64,000 nucleotides of DNA from Planctomycetota bacterium (GTDB lineage: Bacteria > Planctomycetota > PLA2 > JAEUHO01): contig JACKGW010000001.1 of the NCBI GenBank assembly GCA_020631815.1, positions 124,001-188,000 on the forward strand. The letters are read 5' to 3'. The notes below the pieces were generated by a model. It was not told the DNA's origin. It ran no database searches and was given only the letters and a program-made list of their open reading frames with translations. Both the position numbers and the translations under genes were made by a program. Shown here one piece after another: positions 10,795 to 19,400 of this stretch (position 1 is the first letter of the stretch; every line of letters begins with the position of its first letter).

Positions 10795-11169
10795 GTGGAC
10801 CGAACCCCGACCGTGCTGGTCGTCGACGACGAAGCCACCGTGCGCAACGTGGCCGTGCGCATCCTGCAGCGCATGGGCGGCTACGAGGCCGTGTCCGCAG
10901 AAGACGGGGCCTCCGCCGTGGCTCTCCTCGAGCAGGATCCCGCTGCCATCGACCTGGCCCTCGTCGACATGTCGATGCCGGGCATGGACGGCGCCGAGAC
11001 CGTGATGGCCCTTCGTCGCGTGCGTCCCGACCTCGCGGCCATCCTCACGAGCGGGTACGGCGAAGACGAGACGCTTGCCCGCTACACCGCCGAACCCAAG
11101 CCCGGCTTCCTGGGCAAGCCCTACAACCCCGAGGGCTTGGTCGCCGCCGTGCGAGCGGTGCTGGGGTAG
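10795..11169 (+). CDS. Stand-alone response-regulator receiver protein
   Basis: The 124-residue protein is a single REC domain: acidic pocket VVDDEATVRNV (Asp11-Asp12), phosphoacceptor Asp58 in LALVDMSMPGMDG, Thr85 in AILTSGYG and Lys108 in FLGKPYNP. No output domain follows. The start is GTG at 10795 with GGAG about 5 bases upstream; an in-frame GTG at 10630 lies inside the palindrome and is rejected. Its sequence closely resembles the C-terminal receivers of the two hybrid kinases at 16.4-22.4 kb (DDEATVRDV, S/ILSSGY), so it may be a phosphorelay partner of those kinases, which is an inference. Confidence 0.9.
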   Translation: MDRTPTVLVVDDEATVRNVAVRILQRMGGYEAVSAEDGASAVALLEQDPAAIDLALVDMSMPGMDGAETVMALRRVRPDLAAILTSGYGEDETLARYTAEPKPGFLGKPYNPEGLVAAVRAVLG

Positions 11170-11207
11170 GAACGGGCCGCGTACCTGACGGGCTCGCCAA
11201 AACGACA

Positions 11208-11261
11208 ACGACCCCCGCGATCGCTCGCGAGGGTCGTCGGGATCGCGGTGTACGCCGCGAT
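11208..11261. terminator. Two hairpins after the receiver gene
   Basis: Thirty-nine bases past the receiver stop there is ACGACCCCCGCG-atcgct-CGCGAGGGTCGT (11208-11237, one mismatch), followed by ATCGCGG-tgtacg-CCGCGAT (11242-11261). There is no run of T, so intrinsic termination is uncertain. The gap to rpsD (11170-11574) otherwise holds only the structured element described separately. Confidence 0.4.
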
Positions 11262-11368
11262 GTGATGCCGAACCTCGGCGTTCAGCCCACTGTGCGTGCT
11301 TCTGTCCTGCGTTGGCGCGGTGACGTTGAACGCCCGCCAGCACCTGCATCTCTGGGTATCAGCCTGCG

Positions 11369-11544
11369 CGCATCGGGTCGTCACGGGCCGTGAGGAGTGC
11401 AGAGGGGGTACGGAATAGCCCCTCTGCCGCGAGGGCCAAGGCCCGAGCGCCGAGTCCGCGCGAGAGCGCGGAAGCATCCGGCAGACGGACCCTCACTCGA
11501 GGAGCCGATGGTGGTGCGCGGCCGAGCATCTGGCGAGCCGCACC
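11369..11544 (-). repeat. Composite intergenic element, locus 1
   Basis: This stretch shares blocks with the loci near 29.3 kb and 33.5 kb. Read on the minus strand it contains a head block (11544-11522, core GCTCGCCAGATGCTCGG), an arm CCATCGGCTCCTCGAG (11511-11496), the three-hairpin motif in inverted orientation and a tail block CGACCCGATGCG (11380-11369). The head block matches 33655-33633 with two mismatches in 23 bases, and 29286-29305 closely. The order of the blocks differs between loci, which suggests rearrangement of a mobile or modular element. Confidence 0.6.
11388..11472 (+). ncRNA. Three-hairpin structured element, copy 1
   Basis: After CCGTGAG there are three hairpins in series: H1 GCAGAGGGG / loop GTACGGAATAG / CCCCTCTGC (11399-11427), H2 GGGC-CAAG-GCCC (11433-11444) and H3 TCCGCGC-GAGA-GCGCGGA (11455-11472) with a GNRA tetraloop. 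Copy 2 (33544-33627, minus strand) keeps the H1 loop exactly but changes two H1 stem pairs in a compensating way, keeps H2 as AGGC-AGA-GCCT and H3 with a GGGA loop. Compensatory change argues for selection on structure. Here GTGAGG (11390-11395) can also pair with CCTCAC (11491-11496). It lies between convergent genes; transcription is not shown. Confidence 0.6.
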
Positions 11545-11574
11545 CGCGCACCCCTGGCGTCAAACGAGTCCGAA

Positions 11575-12180
11575 TCAGAACTCGATGACGAGCTGCATGT
11601 TGGTCTCGAAGGGACGGAAGATCTCGTCGGGCTGCGGAAGGGCGAGCACCTTCGCCGTCAGCTTCTCCGTGTCGACCTCCATCCACTTCGGGATGATCGA
11701 GCCCGTGTCGACCGACTCGGCCATGGCCGTGACGGCCTTCTGGCTCTTGCCGCGCACGGTGACGACGTCGCCGGCCCGCACCTGGTAGGAGGGGCGGTCC
11801 ACCTTCGAGCCGTTGACCTGGATGTGGCCGTGCGTGACGACCTGGCGGGCCTGCCAGATCGTGCGGGTGAAGCCCGCGCGACGGACGACGTTGTCCAGAC
11901 GACGCTCGAGGAGCTCGTTGAGCTTCTCGCCGGTGTTGGCGCTCGTGCGCTGTGCTTCCGCCATGTAGCGGCGGAACTGCTTGTCGGAGACGTGATAGAA
12001 GAACGCGAGCTTCTGCTTCTCACGCAGGCGATCGCCGTAGATCGTGCTCTTGCGGCGACGGCTGAAGCCATGCACGCCCGGACCGCGGTCCAGGTCGGCC
12101 TTCATGTGCTTCGTGGTCTCGGCGATCGGAGCGCGAACGCGCTTGCTCTTCTTGACCTTCGGTCCGGTGTAACGACCCAT
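11575..12180 (-). CDS. rpsD: Ribosomal protein S4
   Basis: Primary 16S rRNA-binding protein of the 30S subunit. The 201-residue product begins MGRYTGPKVKKSKRVRAP and has GFSRRRKSTIYGDRLREKQKL, FYHVSDKQFRRYMAEAQR, LLERRLDNVVRRAGF and the S4 domain RQVVTHGHIQVNGSKVDRPS. The ATG at 12180 is the conserved start. The upstream in-frame extension is an arginine-rich shadow and is rejected. Unlike in many bacteria it is not in an alpha operon with rpsM, rpsK and rpoA. N-terminal zinc-knuckle cysteines are absent, so it is a C-minus type. Confidence 0.98.
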   Translation of the reverse strand: MGRYTGPKVKKSKRVRAPIAETTKHMKADLDRGPGVHGFSRRRKSTIYGDRLREKQKLAFFYHVSDKQFRRYMAEAQRTSANTGEKLNELLERRLDNVVRRAGFTRTIWQARQVVTHGHIQVNGSKVDRPSYQVRAGDVVTVRGKSQKAVTAMAESVDTGSIIPKWMEVDTEKLTAKVLALPQPDEIFRPFETNMQLVIEF

Positions 12181-12332
12181 CTGACTCTTTCCGAACGACC
12201 GGGTCCCTCCACGGGCGCCGTCGGGGCGCGACCTCCTCGGAGGCCGGCCGACGGCGGCCCCGGACACGTGCATCCGGGGCGCCGGCGAGCCGCGCAGGGT
12301 AGCCGCGACGGCGTGCGACGCCCACCCGGTCG

Positions 12333-12338
12333 TAGAGT
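12333..12338 (+). promoter_or_regulatory. Candidate -10 hexamer TAGAGT
   Basis: TAGAGT lies 6 bases before the GTG start of the gene at 12345, with no Shine-Dalgarno between, suggesting leaderless expression. Confidence 0.35.
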
Positions 12339-12344
12339 GCCCAC

Positions 12345-12869
12345 GTGACGGCACCCCCGCCCACGACCGGTCGCCCCTGGAGGCTCTGGTGGCTTGCGGC
12401 CCTGTTGTCCGCGATCTGGGCCGGTGCGGCCCTGGCCCATGTGATCGAGCGCGACGGGCCGCCGCCAGGCACGAAGGGCCTCGCCCTGGCGCGCCGCGTG
12501 GCCAAGGACCTCGTCCGGGAGAACCCTGACCGGCTGGCGGGCTGGCGGCCGTTCGACGGGTTGGTGCCCGGAGGTGGCGCCGCGCCCTCCAGGGCGTCCG
12601 ACGGTGAGAGCGAGGGGGACGACACGCCTGCCGGCGCGCGAAAGCCCAACGCGCTGGCGACGTCCCATCGCGCGATCGCGCTGCAGAAGAGCCTGGCCTT
12701 CCGCCTCGTGGGGGAGAAGCCCCCGGAGGTCCAGCCGGCGCTGGAAGCGCTCTTGGTGGCTTGGCTCCTCGATCTCGACGAGGGCCGCCGCTCATGGGCC
12801 GAGCGTGGCCCCGAGCCCCTCGACCCCGACCTGGTCGCTGCCGTCGAGAAGGCTCTGCAGCTGCGCTGA
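12345..12869 (+). CDS. Small membrane-anchored protein, unknown
   Basis: The 174-residue product (GTG start, reading MTAPPPTTGRPWRLWWLAALL) has one membrane segment at about residues 13-31 and a soluble tail facing the periplasm, with a low-complexity middle (GGGAAPSRASDGESEGDD) and a helical C-terminus ending VAAVEKALQLR. I recognise no domain. Its last 78 bases overlap the 3' end of the convergent ATP-grasp gene; both frames look coding there. Codon use is like its neighbours. The start choice is supported by the TAGAGT hexamer 6 bases upstream. Confidence 0.65.
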   Translation: MTAPPPTTGRPWRLWWLAALLSAIWAGAALAHVIERDGPPPGTKGLALARRVAKDLVRENPDRLAGWRPFDGLVPGGGAAPSRASDGESEGDDTPAGARKPNALATSHRAIALQKSLAFRLVGEKPPEVQPALEALLVAWLLDLDEGRRSWAERGPEPLDPDLVAAVEKALQLR

Positions 12870-13733
12870 GCGATCCGCGGGCAGCCACGGCGCGAGGGCC
12901 CGCGCCAGGGCCACGTCGAGTGCACGCCGCGCAAGCACCTCCGGTCCCGGTGGCAGGCCGGGCGTCGCGTTGGCATCAAGCACCACGACGCCGACCTCGT
13001 CGTTCACGACGAAGTCCAGCTTGCCGTAGTCGATTCCCAGCTCCCGTCGGCGGGCGGCGACTTCGGGCGGGACGTCCACCTCGGTCGTCGGGTCACCGTG
13101 CGCCGGCTTCACGATGGCGCGCGGTCCGACGCGGCGCACGCAGGCCCCGGCCGCCCCCAGGAACGTCCACGTGCGCAAGGCGTAGGCCTCGCCCTCGCGC
13201 TCGGGGAGGAAGCGTTCCACCACCCAGCGCGGGTTCGACCACACCTCGGGCGGAACGGCGCGAAGGTTCTCGAAGACCGGGTACTCGTGGCTGGGCCACC
13301 AGCGCGCGCTCGTCCAGCGCTTCGGTCGGCGACGCGCCCACCGTCCGAGCAACCCGTGGCGGCCCAGCAGGCGCAGCTCGGGATGGCCGCCGAAGTTGAG
13401 GTCGGTCTTCACGACGACGGGACCGCTCCAGGCATCGTCGCGCTGCAGCAGGTTCGTGCTGACACGTCGCTTCGAGAGATCGAGCACGCTCCGATTGAGC
13501 ACGGCCGGTTGTCGGCCCAGCCAGGCGTCGTGGCCTACGGGACGGTGGGTGAGGTCCACGTGGGGGATGACCACGTGCGCCTTCGGCGCTTCGCGCGGAC
13601 CGTGGGCGAACGCCACGTGCAGTCCGGCTTCGCGCCAGAGGGCCACCAACGCGTGGATCCTGTGCGACGGGGGGCCCTGTCGCGACTCGCGCTCGTGGAG
13701 CAACACGAGCACGTCGAGTGCGCGCTCGCTCAC
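12792..13733 (-). CDS. ATP-grasp family protein (ligase-like)
   Basis: ATP-grasp enzymes join a carboxylate to an amine or thiol through an acyl-phosphate. The 313-residue product starts at GTG 13733 (VSERALDVLVLLHERES) and shows a pre-ATP-grasp segment, ATP-binding strands GPVVVKTDLNFGGHPE and RWVVERFLPEREGEAYALRTW, then RRELGIDYGKLDFVVNDEVG and the metal-binding ending VVVLDANATPGLP. This is like glutathione-synthase or RimK folds, but substrate motifs are not diagnostic. It overlaps the dioxygenase gene by GTGA and ends the three-gene operon. It may ligate an amino acid or peptide made or modified by its neighbours, which is an inference. Confidence 0.78.
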   Translation of the reverse strand: MSERALDVLVLLHERESRQGPPSHRIHALVALWREAGLHVAFAHGPREAPKAHVVIPHVDLTHRPVGHDAWLGRQPAVLNRSVLDLSKRRVSTNLLQRDDAWSGPVVVKTDLNFGGHPELRLLGRHGLLGRWARRRPKRWTSARWWPSHEYPVFENLRAVPPEVWSNPRWVVERFLPEREGEAYALRTWTFLGAAGACVRRVGPRAIVKPAHGDPTTEVDVPPEVAARRRELGIDYGKLDFVVNDEVGVVVLDANATPGLPPGPEVLARRALDVALARALAPWLPADRSAQLQSLLDGSDQVGVEGLGATLGP

Positions 13734-14410
13734 GACCGCGGCTCGGGGGGCAGGCCGTCGTGCACTTGGCGGGTCACGGCCAACAGCATCACGTCGCGGT
13801 GCCCCGGCCCGCCCTGGACGGGCATCCGCGTCTCGTGCCACAGGCGCTCGTCATCGAACACGAGGACGTCGCCCGGCTGCAGCGTGCGCTCGAAGAGCAC
13901 GGGACCCTCGGGCGCAGCCAGGAGCCGCGTCGTGCCCGGGTCCACGCCGACCACGTCGAACACGGCGATGGCCAGGTAGACGCGCTCGTCGCGGTGCGGT
14001 CCATCCGGAGGGGGTGCGATGCCACCGGGCCGCCAGCGCGTCCGGATCTGGTGCGCCCAGAGCACCCAACCGTCGACCGGTTCCGGCAGGGCCGCACGAA
14101 ACGATGCGACCAAGCGGTCGAACGGCTCGCTGCTCGCCCACGCCGCGTCCAACGGCGCGAACGAGCGAGGCAGGTCGCCGAAGCGGGAGTTGTGGGCCTT
14201 CGTCTGCCAGACGGGCGTGGCGGGCAAGGCCTCGCGGGCCGCACCGGGACCGAGTGTCCAGCGTGTGAGGCGTCGTGCGCGCCAGCCCGCCGGCACGTAG
14301 GGATCGTCGGGCAGGCGCTCGAAGAAGGGACGCGCGGCGGCCCGCATCTCGTCCTCCAGACGCAGCGTCCGGAAGGGCTGTGCCGTCCACGTCGGCGGGA
14401 ACGAGCTCAT
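13730..14410 (-). CDS. 2-oxoglutarate/Fe(II) dioxygenase-like protein
   Basis: Likely hydroxylase using Fe(II), 2-oxoglutarate and O2. In the 226-residue product the candidate metal ligands are His139 and Asp141 (DGPHRDERVYLAIAVF) and His192 (DDERLWHETRMP), with Arg205 in GHRDVMLLAV positioned to bind 2-oxoglutarate. The strand order HxD, then GDVLVFDDERLWH, then RDV resembles the 2OG-Fe_Oxy_2 family that includes bacterial free-amino-acid hydroxylases. The ATG at 14410 overlaps the glycosyltransferase stop as ATGA, and its own stop overlaps the ATP-grasp start as GTGA. The substrate is unknown. Confidence 0.78.
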   Translation of the reverse strand: MSSFPPTWTAQPFRTLRLEDEMRAAARPFFERLPDDPYVPAGWRARRLTRWTLGPGAAREALPATPVWQTKAHNSRFGDLPRSFAPLDAAWASSEPFDRLVASFRAALPEPVDGWVLWAHQIRTRWRPGGIAPPPDGPHRDERVYLAIAVFDVVGVDPGTTRLLAAPEGPVLFERTLQPGDVLVFDDERLWHETRMPVQGGPGHRDVMLLAVTRQVHDGLPPEPRS

Positions 14411-15216
14411 CGCGTGCCCGTCCCGTCGCCGGGCGGTGTCCATGCCTCGTACGCCGGACGCTGCTCGATCCGCACCAGGGCGCGTCGCTGGCGGGCGGGT
14501 GCCGTCCAGGCCACGCGCCGGGCGTCGGCCTTGTTGTAGACGTACAGCACATCGTCCAAGTGGCGCGTGTGCTCGGGGCCGGCCATCTCCAGCATCGGGT
14601 AGGCGAGCGCGGCGTCGGTGGCCGCCCGCAACGGGCGCCCGTCGCGATCACGCAGGTCTTCCTCGCGCACGGCGTCCGCGAGGAAGCGACGAAACGCCAG
14701 GGGGTGCCCCGCGCGCCAGCCGAGGCCGCGGATCGCCCTGCGCTGCAACGCCTCCGGCGGGTAGCTGCTCGTGCGCCCCGGTCGGCCCCAGCGCCGAAGG
14801 CCTCGTGCAAAGCTCTGCTCGGCACGGGAGCCGCGTCGCGAGAACGTGGCGTGCCGGCCGTAGGTCAGCCACGTCGCCGGGTCCGCGAATGCCTCGGCCA
14901 GGGTGGCGAGCGCGCCGTCGTGTGCCCACCGGTCGTCACCGTCGAGCAGCACGATGACGCCGTCGTCGGGCGGGTCGAGGTGGCGCCAACCCTCGCGTCG
15001 ATTCACCAGCTGCCAGCGTCGGTGCGGCGCCGGGAGAACGTCCACCCGCGGGTCGTCGGCCGCGTGGCGACGCGCGATGTCGAGCGTTCCGTCGCGACCC
15101 GGGTCCACGACGACCGCGGCGCGCCAGTCCGCATGCGTCTGCGCACGCAAGCTCGCTAGGCAGGCGTCGTGCCACTTCGCGGCCTCGTGAACGGCAATGA
15201 CGACGTGCAGGCGCAC
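14407..15216 (-). CDS. Glycosyltransferase family 2-like protein
   Basis: The 269-residue product (GTG start) has the GT-A fold pattern of family 2: MRLHVVIAVHEAAKWHDACL, a nucleotide-binding strand AAVVVDPGRDGTLDIA and the metal-binding motif VIVLLDGDDRWAHDGAL, in which DGDD supplies the DxD. No membrane segment is seen, so it is probably cytoplasmic. The C-terminal half (YPPEALQRRAIRGLGW, YVYNKADARRVAW) is typical of small GT2 proteins that modify glycans or natural products. It heads a three-gene operon with a dioxygenase and an ATP-grasp protein. A CATGCT hexamer lies 6 bases before the start. Donor and acceptor are unknown. Confidence 0.82.
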   Translation of the reverse strand: MRLHVVIAVHEAAKWHDACLASLRAQTHADWRAAVVVDPGRDGTLDIARRHAADDPRVDVLPAPHRRWQLVNRREGWRHLDPPDDGVIVLLDGDDRWAHDGALATLAEAFADPATWLTYGRHATFSRRGSRAEQSFARGLRRWGRPGRTSSYPPEALQRRAIRGLGWRAGHPLAFRRFLADAVREEDLRDRDGRPLRAATDAALAYPMLEMAGPEHTRHLDDVLYVYNKADARRVAWTAPARQRRALVRIEQRPAYEAWTPPGDGTGTR

Positions 15217-15275
15217 ACCGGGAGCATGGCAGACCCGGCTCGCAATTGCCCCTGCGGCGTCGGGAGTCGCGCGGC

Positions 15276-16271
15276 TCAGGCGCCGCGGGCGGGCTCGCCG
15301 TCGGCGATGGCGCGCGGCAGGTGCGGCGGCGCCGGCGGCCGGGCGTCTTGGCCGTTGGCGGGCGCCGCACGAGCCGGGGCCTGCGGCGCGCCCAGGAGTG
15401 CGCGACGTGCGGCGCCGTCGGTTGCGCGCTGCAGGTGTGCGTGCGCGGCATCCTCTTCACCGAGCAGGCCGAGCAGCCAGCCGGTGGCCAAATGGGCGGC
15501 GCGGTCGCCGGCTCGCAGGCGCAGCCACGTCTCGGCGGCATCGACGAGAGACGTGACGCGGGCGGGATCCGCGAACGCCTCTTCCACGAGAAGGCGATCG
15601 TCCGGCCGAAGCTCGCCGCGGGCGGCGAGGGCATCGAGGTCACGTGCTGCGGCCGACCAGTCGGCGGAGATCATCGACGTGAGGGCGCGTCCCACGCGGG
15701 CGGCCGGCATGTCGGCTCGCGTGGATGCAACCACGCCGAAGTCGGCGCGTGCCCCTTCGTAGTCGCCGTGGTGGAAGCGGGCGAAGCCGCGGTTGAGGCG
15801 GTCGATGGCGTCGACCGGCTCCGTCGCGTCCTGGTCGATGCCATCGGCGTAGACCCAGGCGCCGACGGCATCGTCGCCCGGTTGCGCGAAGTGACCGCCG
15901 TCAGCGAAGACCACGCCGTAGCGGCGCAGGAAGTAGCCGCGGAGGAAGCTGCGCCGGATGTAGGCGCGGCCGTCGAGCCGGTCGCGGATGGTCAGCCACG
16001 ACGTGCCGTAGGAGCGGCGGTAGCCCGTTCGCCACGCCACGGTGGATCCGCAGGGGCTGCAGGAGGACGGCGCGCATCCGTGATGGTGGCTGGTGGTGCA
16101 GGCCCCGCGTCGGTGGGCGCGCGGTGCGCACTCGTCCCAGGCGCTCGCAGGCGCCGCCGCGCCGACCGCCGCCAGGGCGCACAGGGTGAGGGCCCCGAGG
16201 CCGAGGGCCGCGAGAGGCCGTCGCCCGCCGTGGGAGGGGAGAGGGGACGTGCGGGCGCCTTGTTCGGTCAT
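15276..16271 (-). CDS. Secreted Cys/His-rich, TPR-like protein
   Basis: The 331-residue product has a signal peptide (hydrophobic stretch LAALGLGALTLCALAAVGAAAPASA, roughly residues 20-45), a Cys/His-rich mature start (WDECAPRAHRRGACTTSHHHG, CAPSSCSPCG) and a C-terminal helical region with TPR-like units (AIDRLNRGFARFHHGDYEGA, ADWSAAARDLDALAARGEL). The extreme C-terminus is Ala/Pro-rich. A GGAGG lies 9 bases before the ATG, so this gene uses a normal leader. It is divergent from the hybrid kinases. It may be an envelope protein; the function is unknown. Confidence 0.72.
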   Translation of the reverse strand: MTEQGARTSPLPSHGGRRPLAALGLGALTLCALAAVGAAAPASAWDECAPRAHRRGACTTSHHHGCAPSSCSPCGSTVAWRTGYRRSYGTSWLTIRDRLDGRAYIRRSFLRGYFLRRYGVVFADGGHFAQPGDDAVGAWVYADGIDQDATEPVDAIDRLNRGFARFHHGDYEGARADFGVVASTRADMPAARVGRALTSMISADWSAAARDLDALAARGELRPDDRLLVEEAFADPARVTSLVDAAETWLRLRAGDRAAHLATGWLLGLLGEEDAAHAHLQRATDGAARRALLGAPQAPARAAPANGQDARPPAPPHLPRAIADGEPARGA

Positions 16272-16390
16272 CGTTCGCTCCTCCAGGACAACAACACCTT
16301 CGTTGGACGACGCGGGTGAGGCCAGCCCGCGGTTTTCCGGTCTTTGGGGCGGGGCTTCCGTCCGGGTGGTGCCGATTCGAGGGCGCGCTG

Positions 16391-16399
16391 GCCGATAGG
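16391..16399 (+). promoter_or_regulatory. GCCGATAGG motif upstream of hybrid kinase 1
   Basis: GCCGATAGG ends 40 bases before the kinase ATG. The identical 9-mer lies 38 bases before the diguanylate cyclase start (35946-35954). It resembles a FliA-type -10 (GCCGATAA), but no matching -35 is seen. A shared promoter or operator of signalling genes is possible. Confidence 0.25.
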
Positions 16400-16439
16400 G
16401 GCCCGACCGGCCGTGCCCCCGCTGCGGCCGTCACCCGCC

Positions 16440-19400
16440 ATGTTCCGACACCCGAAGCCCCATCGCGGCGGTCGCGTGCGACCGACCGCTCTCCGTCCGT
16501 CCGGGCGGAGCACCTACCCCGGCCTGTGGTCGGTCGTGGGCGGCTGCGTGCTTCTGGCGCTCCTCTGTGTGCACTTCGTGAGCCTCGTGGGGGCGCGCCA
16601 AGACCGCCTCGCCCAGGTGGCCAGCTGGTGGCGCGACGCCCGCCAGCAGCGGGCCCTCATGGAGGACATCGTCCAGTGGGCCGAGGGACGCGGGGAGCTG
16701 GACGAGCTCCTCGCCCGTCACGGCGCCACCAACCTGGACGTGCTTCGCGACCCGCCGCTCCTTGCGCGCGCTCCCCTCGTGTACGCGGCCCATCGCAGCC
16801 TCATGGACCGCTGGCGCGACCGCGGTCGCGGACTCGCCGACGACTTGGCCTCCTACCGCGCCCAGGTTGGGCAGGACGGACCGCCGCTCAGCCTGCTCGT
16901 GGCCAAGATCGAGGACCACGCGAAGACGCTCCGCGAGACGCTGGTCGAAGCCCAGCAGGCGGCCGCCGTGCTGCTGACCCAGCGCGCCGAAGAGCTCGCG
17001 CAGGGGCGCGCCCTCCTCGACGGCATCGCGCTGATTGCGGTGCTGTCGACGGCGCTGTTCGGCCTGCTCCTCGTGCGCGCCCGCTCCCAGCGGCGCGCGC
17101 TGGATGCCTCGACGCAGGCGCTCAGCGCGTTCGAAGAGCGCTACCAGCAGATGTTCGAGCAGATCAACGTGCCCAAGCTGCTCGTCGATCCGGTGGTGGG
17201 GCACATCGTCGACGCGAATCGTGCGGCGTGTGCCTTCTACGGCGGCACGCTGGACGACCTGCGCAGTCTGCACGTGACCGAGCTCTACGCACACGGCCCC
17301 GGCCCTTCGCGCGGCTCGCTCCTCGCCATGCCGAGCCACGACGAGGCCTCGACGACGCTGGCCCAGCACCGGCTCCTCTCCGGTGCGACGCGCGACGTCG
17401 AGGTGCAGTCGGCCCCCATTCGCGTCGGCACGCGAACGCTGATCTACAGCATCGTGCGTGACGTGACGGAGCGGCAGCGCGCCGAGGTCGCGATGCGCGA
17501 GAGCGAAGCGCGCTTCCGGACCCTGGCAGAGAACGTCCCGGGCGTCACGTACCTGTGCCGCAACGACGGCGATCGCTTCGCCATGCTCTATCTGAACCGT
17601 CAGGTCGTGACCCTGACGGGCATCGATGCCTCCGAGTTCCTCGGCGAGCGTGTCTGGTTCCACGACCTCTACCATCCGGCGGATGCAGAGGGCGTCGTGG
17701 CGGAGGTGGAGGACGCGCTCCGCCACCGACGACCGTACTTCCTCGGCTACCGCCTGCGTCACGCCGATGGCGCCTACCGCTGGGTGGAGGAACACGGGCA
17801 GGGCGTCTACGACGAACACGGCGCGCTGCGCTACCTGCAGGGCACGTTGTTCGACGTCACGGGCCGCCGTCGCGCCAAGGAAGCGCTGGCCGCCGAGAAG
17901 GACCGCCTGGGCGTCACGCTGCGATCCATCGCCGACGGCGTGGTCAGTACGAACACGCAGGGCGTCGTCGAGATGATCAACGAAGCGGCCGAGCGCTTGC
18001 TCGGAGCGCCCGCTCGCGACATCGTCGGTCGCCCGCTCGAGGCCTGCTGGCCCGTCGTGGACGACGAGGGCAGGACGGCCGACGCGCCGCCGCTCCAACG
18101 CTGGCTCGGTGCGGAGACCGGTACGTCCGACACGATGACCGTGTCGTTCCGAGGCGCCGACCAAGGCCCGACGCTGGTGCATGTGACTGGCGCGCCCATT
18201 CGCAGCCTGGAAGGTCAGACGGTCGGTGCGGTCGTCATCCTGCGAGACGTCACCGAGCAGCAGCGCCGCGAGCTCGAGATGCAGCGCGCCGCCAAGCTCG
18301 AGAGCGTGGGCGTGCTCGCGGGCGGCATCGCCCACGACTTCAACAACATCCTGGCTGGTGTGATCGGCAACTTGTCGCTGGCACGCATGGACGTGGCCGC
18401 GGAGAGCGAGGCCGCGTACAGCCTGAAGCAGGCGCAGGAAGCAGCCATCCGTGCGCAGAACCTGACGCGTCAGCTGCTGACGTTCGCCAAGGGTGGCGCG
18501 CCCATGAAGCGCCTCACGCGCTTGGACGAGCTGATCCGGGACACGGCGGCGTTCGCCCTTCGTGGGTCCAACGTGCGCTGCGAGCCGCAGATCGTCGAGG
18601 GCCTCGCAGCCGCCGAGGTGGACGAGGGGCAGATCAACCAGGTGCTGCACAACCTGGTGCTCAACGCGGCCCAGGCGATGCCCGATGGCGGCGTCCTCCA
18701 CGTGGAGGCACACAACGTCCTTTTGGGTGCCGAGAGCGGGCTGCCCGTCAAGCCCGGCCTCTACTTGGAGATTCGCGTTGCCGACGAGGGGTGCGGCATC
18801 CCGGAAGACGCCCTGAAGCGCATCTTCGACCCGTACTTCACGACCAAGCGCGAAGGCACGGGACTGGGGCTGGCCACGAGCTACTCCATCGTCCGTCGCC
18901 ACGGCGGGTGCATCGCCGTGAGCTCGACGGTCGGTGTGGGCACGACGTTCTGCGTCTACCTGCCGGCTTCGGACCGGCCTCTGCTCGACGCCGCCTCGGC
19001 CGACCCGAAGGCGTTGGACGTGCCCGCAGGCGGGGGGCGCGTGCTGCTCATGGATGACGAGGCCACCGTGCGCGACGTGGGGGGCCGCATGCTGCAGGCG
19101 TTGGGCCTGGAGCCCGCGTTTGCCGTGGACGGCGAGCAGGCGCTCGACCTCTACGCGCAAGCGCAGGCGGCCGGCAGGCCGTTCGAGGTCGTGATCATGG
19201 ACCTCACCGTGCCTGGCGCCATGGGCGGTCGGGAAGCGACGGCGCGCCTCCTCGAACAGGATCCGCATGCGCGCATCGTCGTGTCGAGCGGCTACTCGAA
19301 TGACCCCGTGATGTCGGATCCAGCGCGATACGGCTTCACGGGCATCTTGCGCAAGCCCTACACCAAGGACGATCTGAACGTCGTCGTGGTGGAGCAGCTG

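Noticed and set aside
11575..12180. Alpha-operon ribosomal protein cluster around rpsD
   Set aside because: No rpsM, rpsK, rpoA or rplQ is adjacent; rpsD stands alone.
16431..19268. A 945-residue open frame antiparallel to hybrid kinase 1, and similar long antiparallel frames elsewhere (for example 58243-60546)
   Set aside because: These are arginine-, alanine- or histidine-rich shadows produced by high GC; they have no motifs and lie opposite clear, conserved genes.
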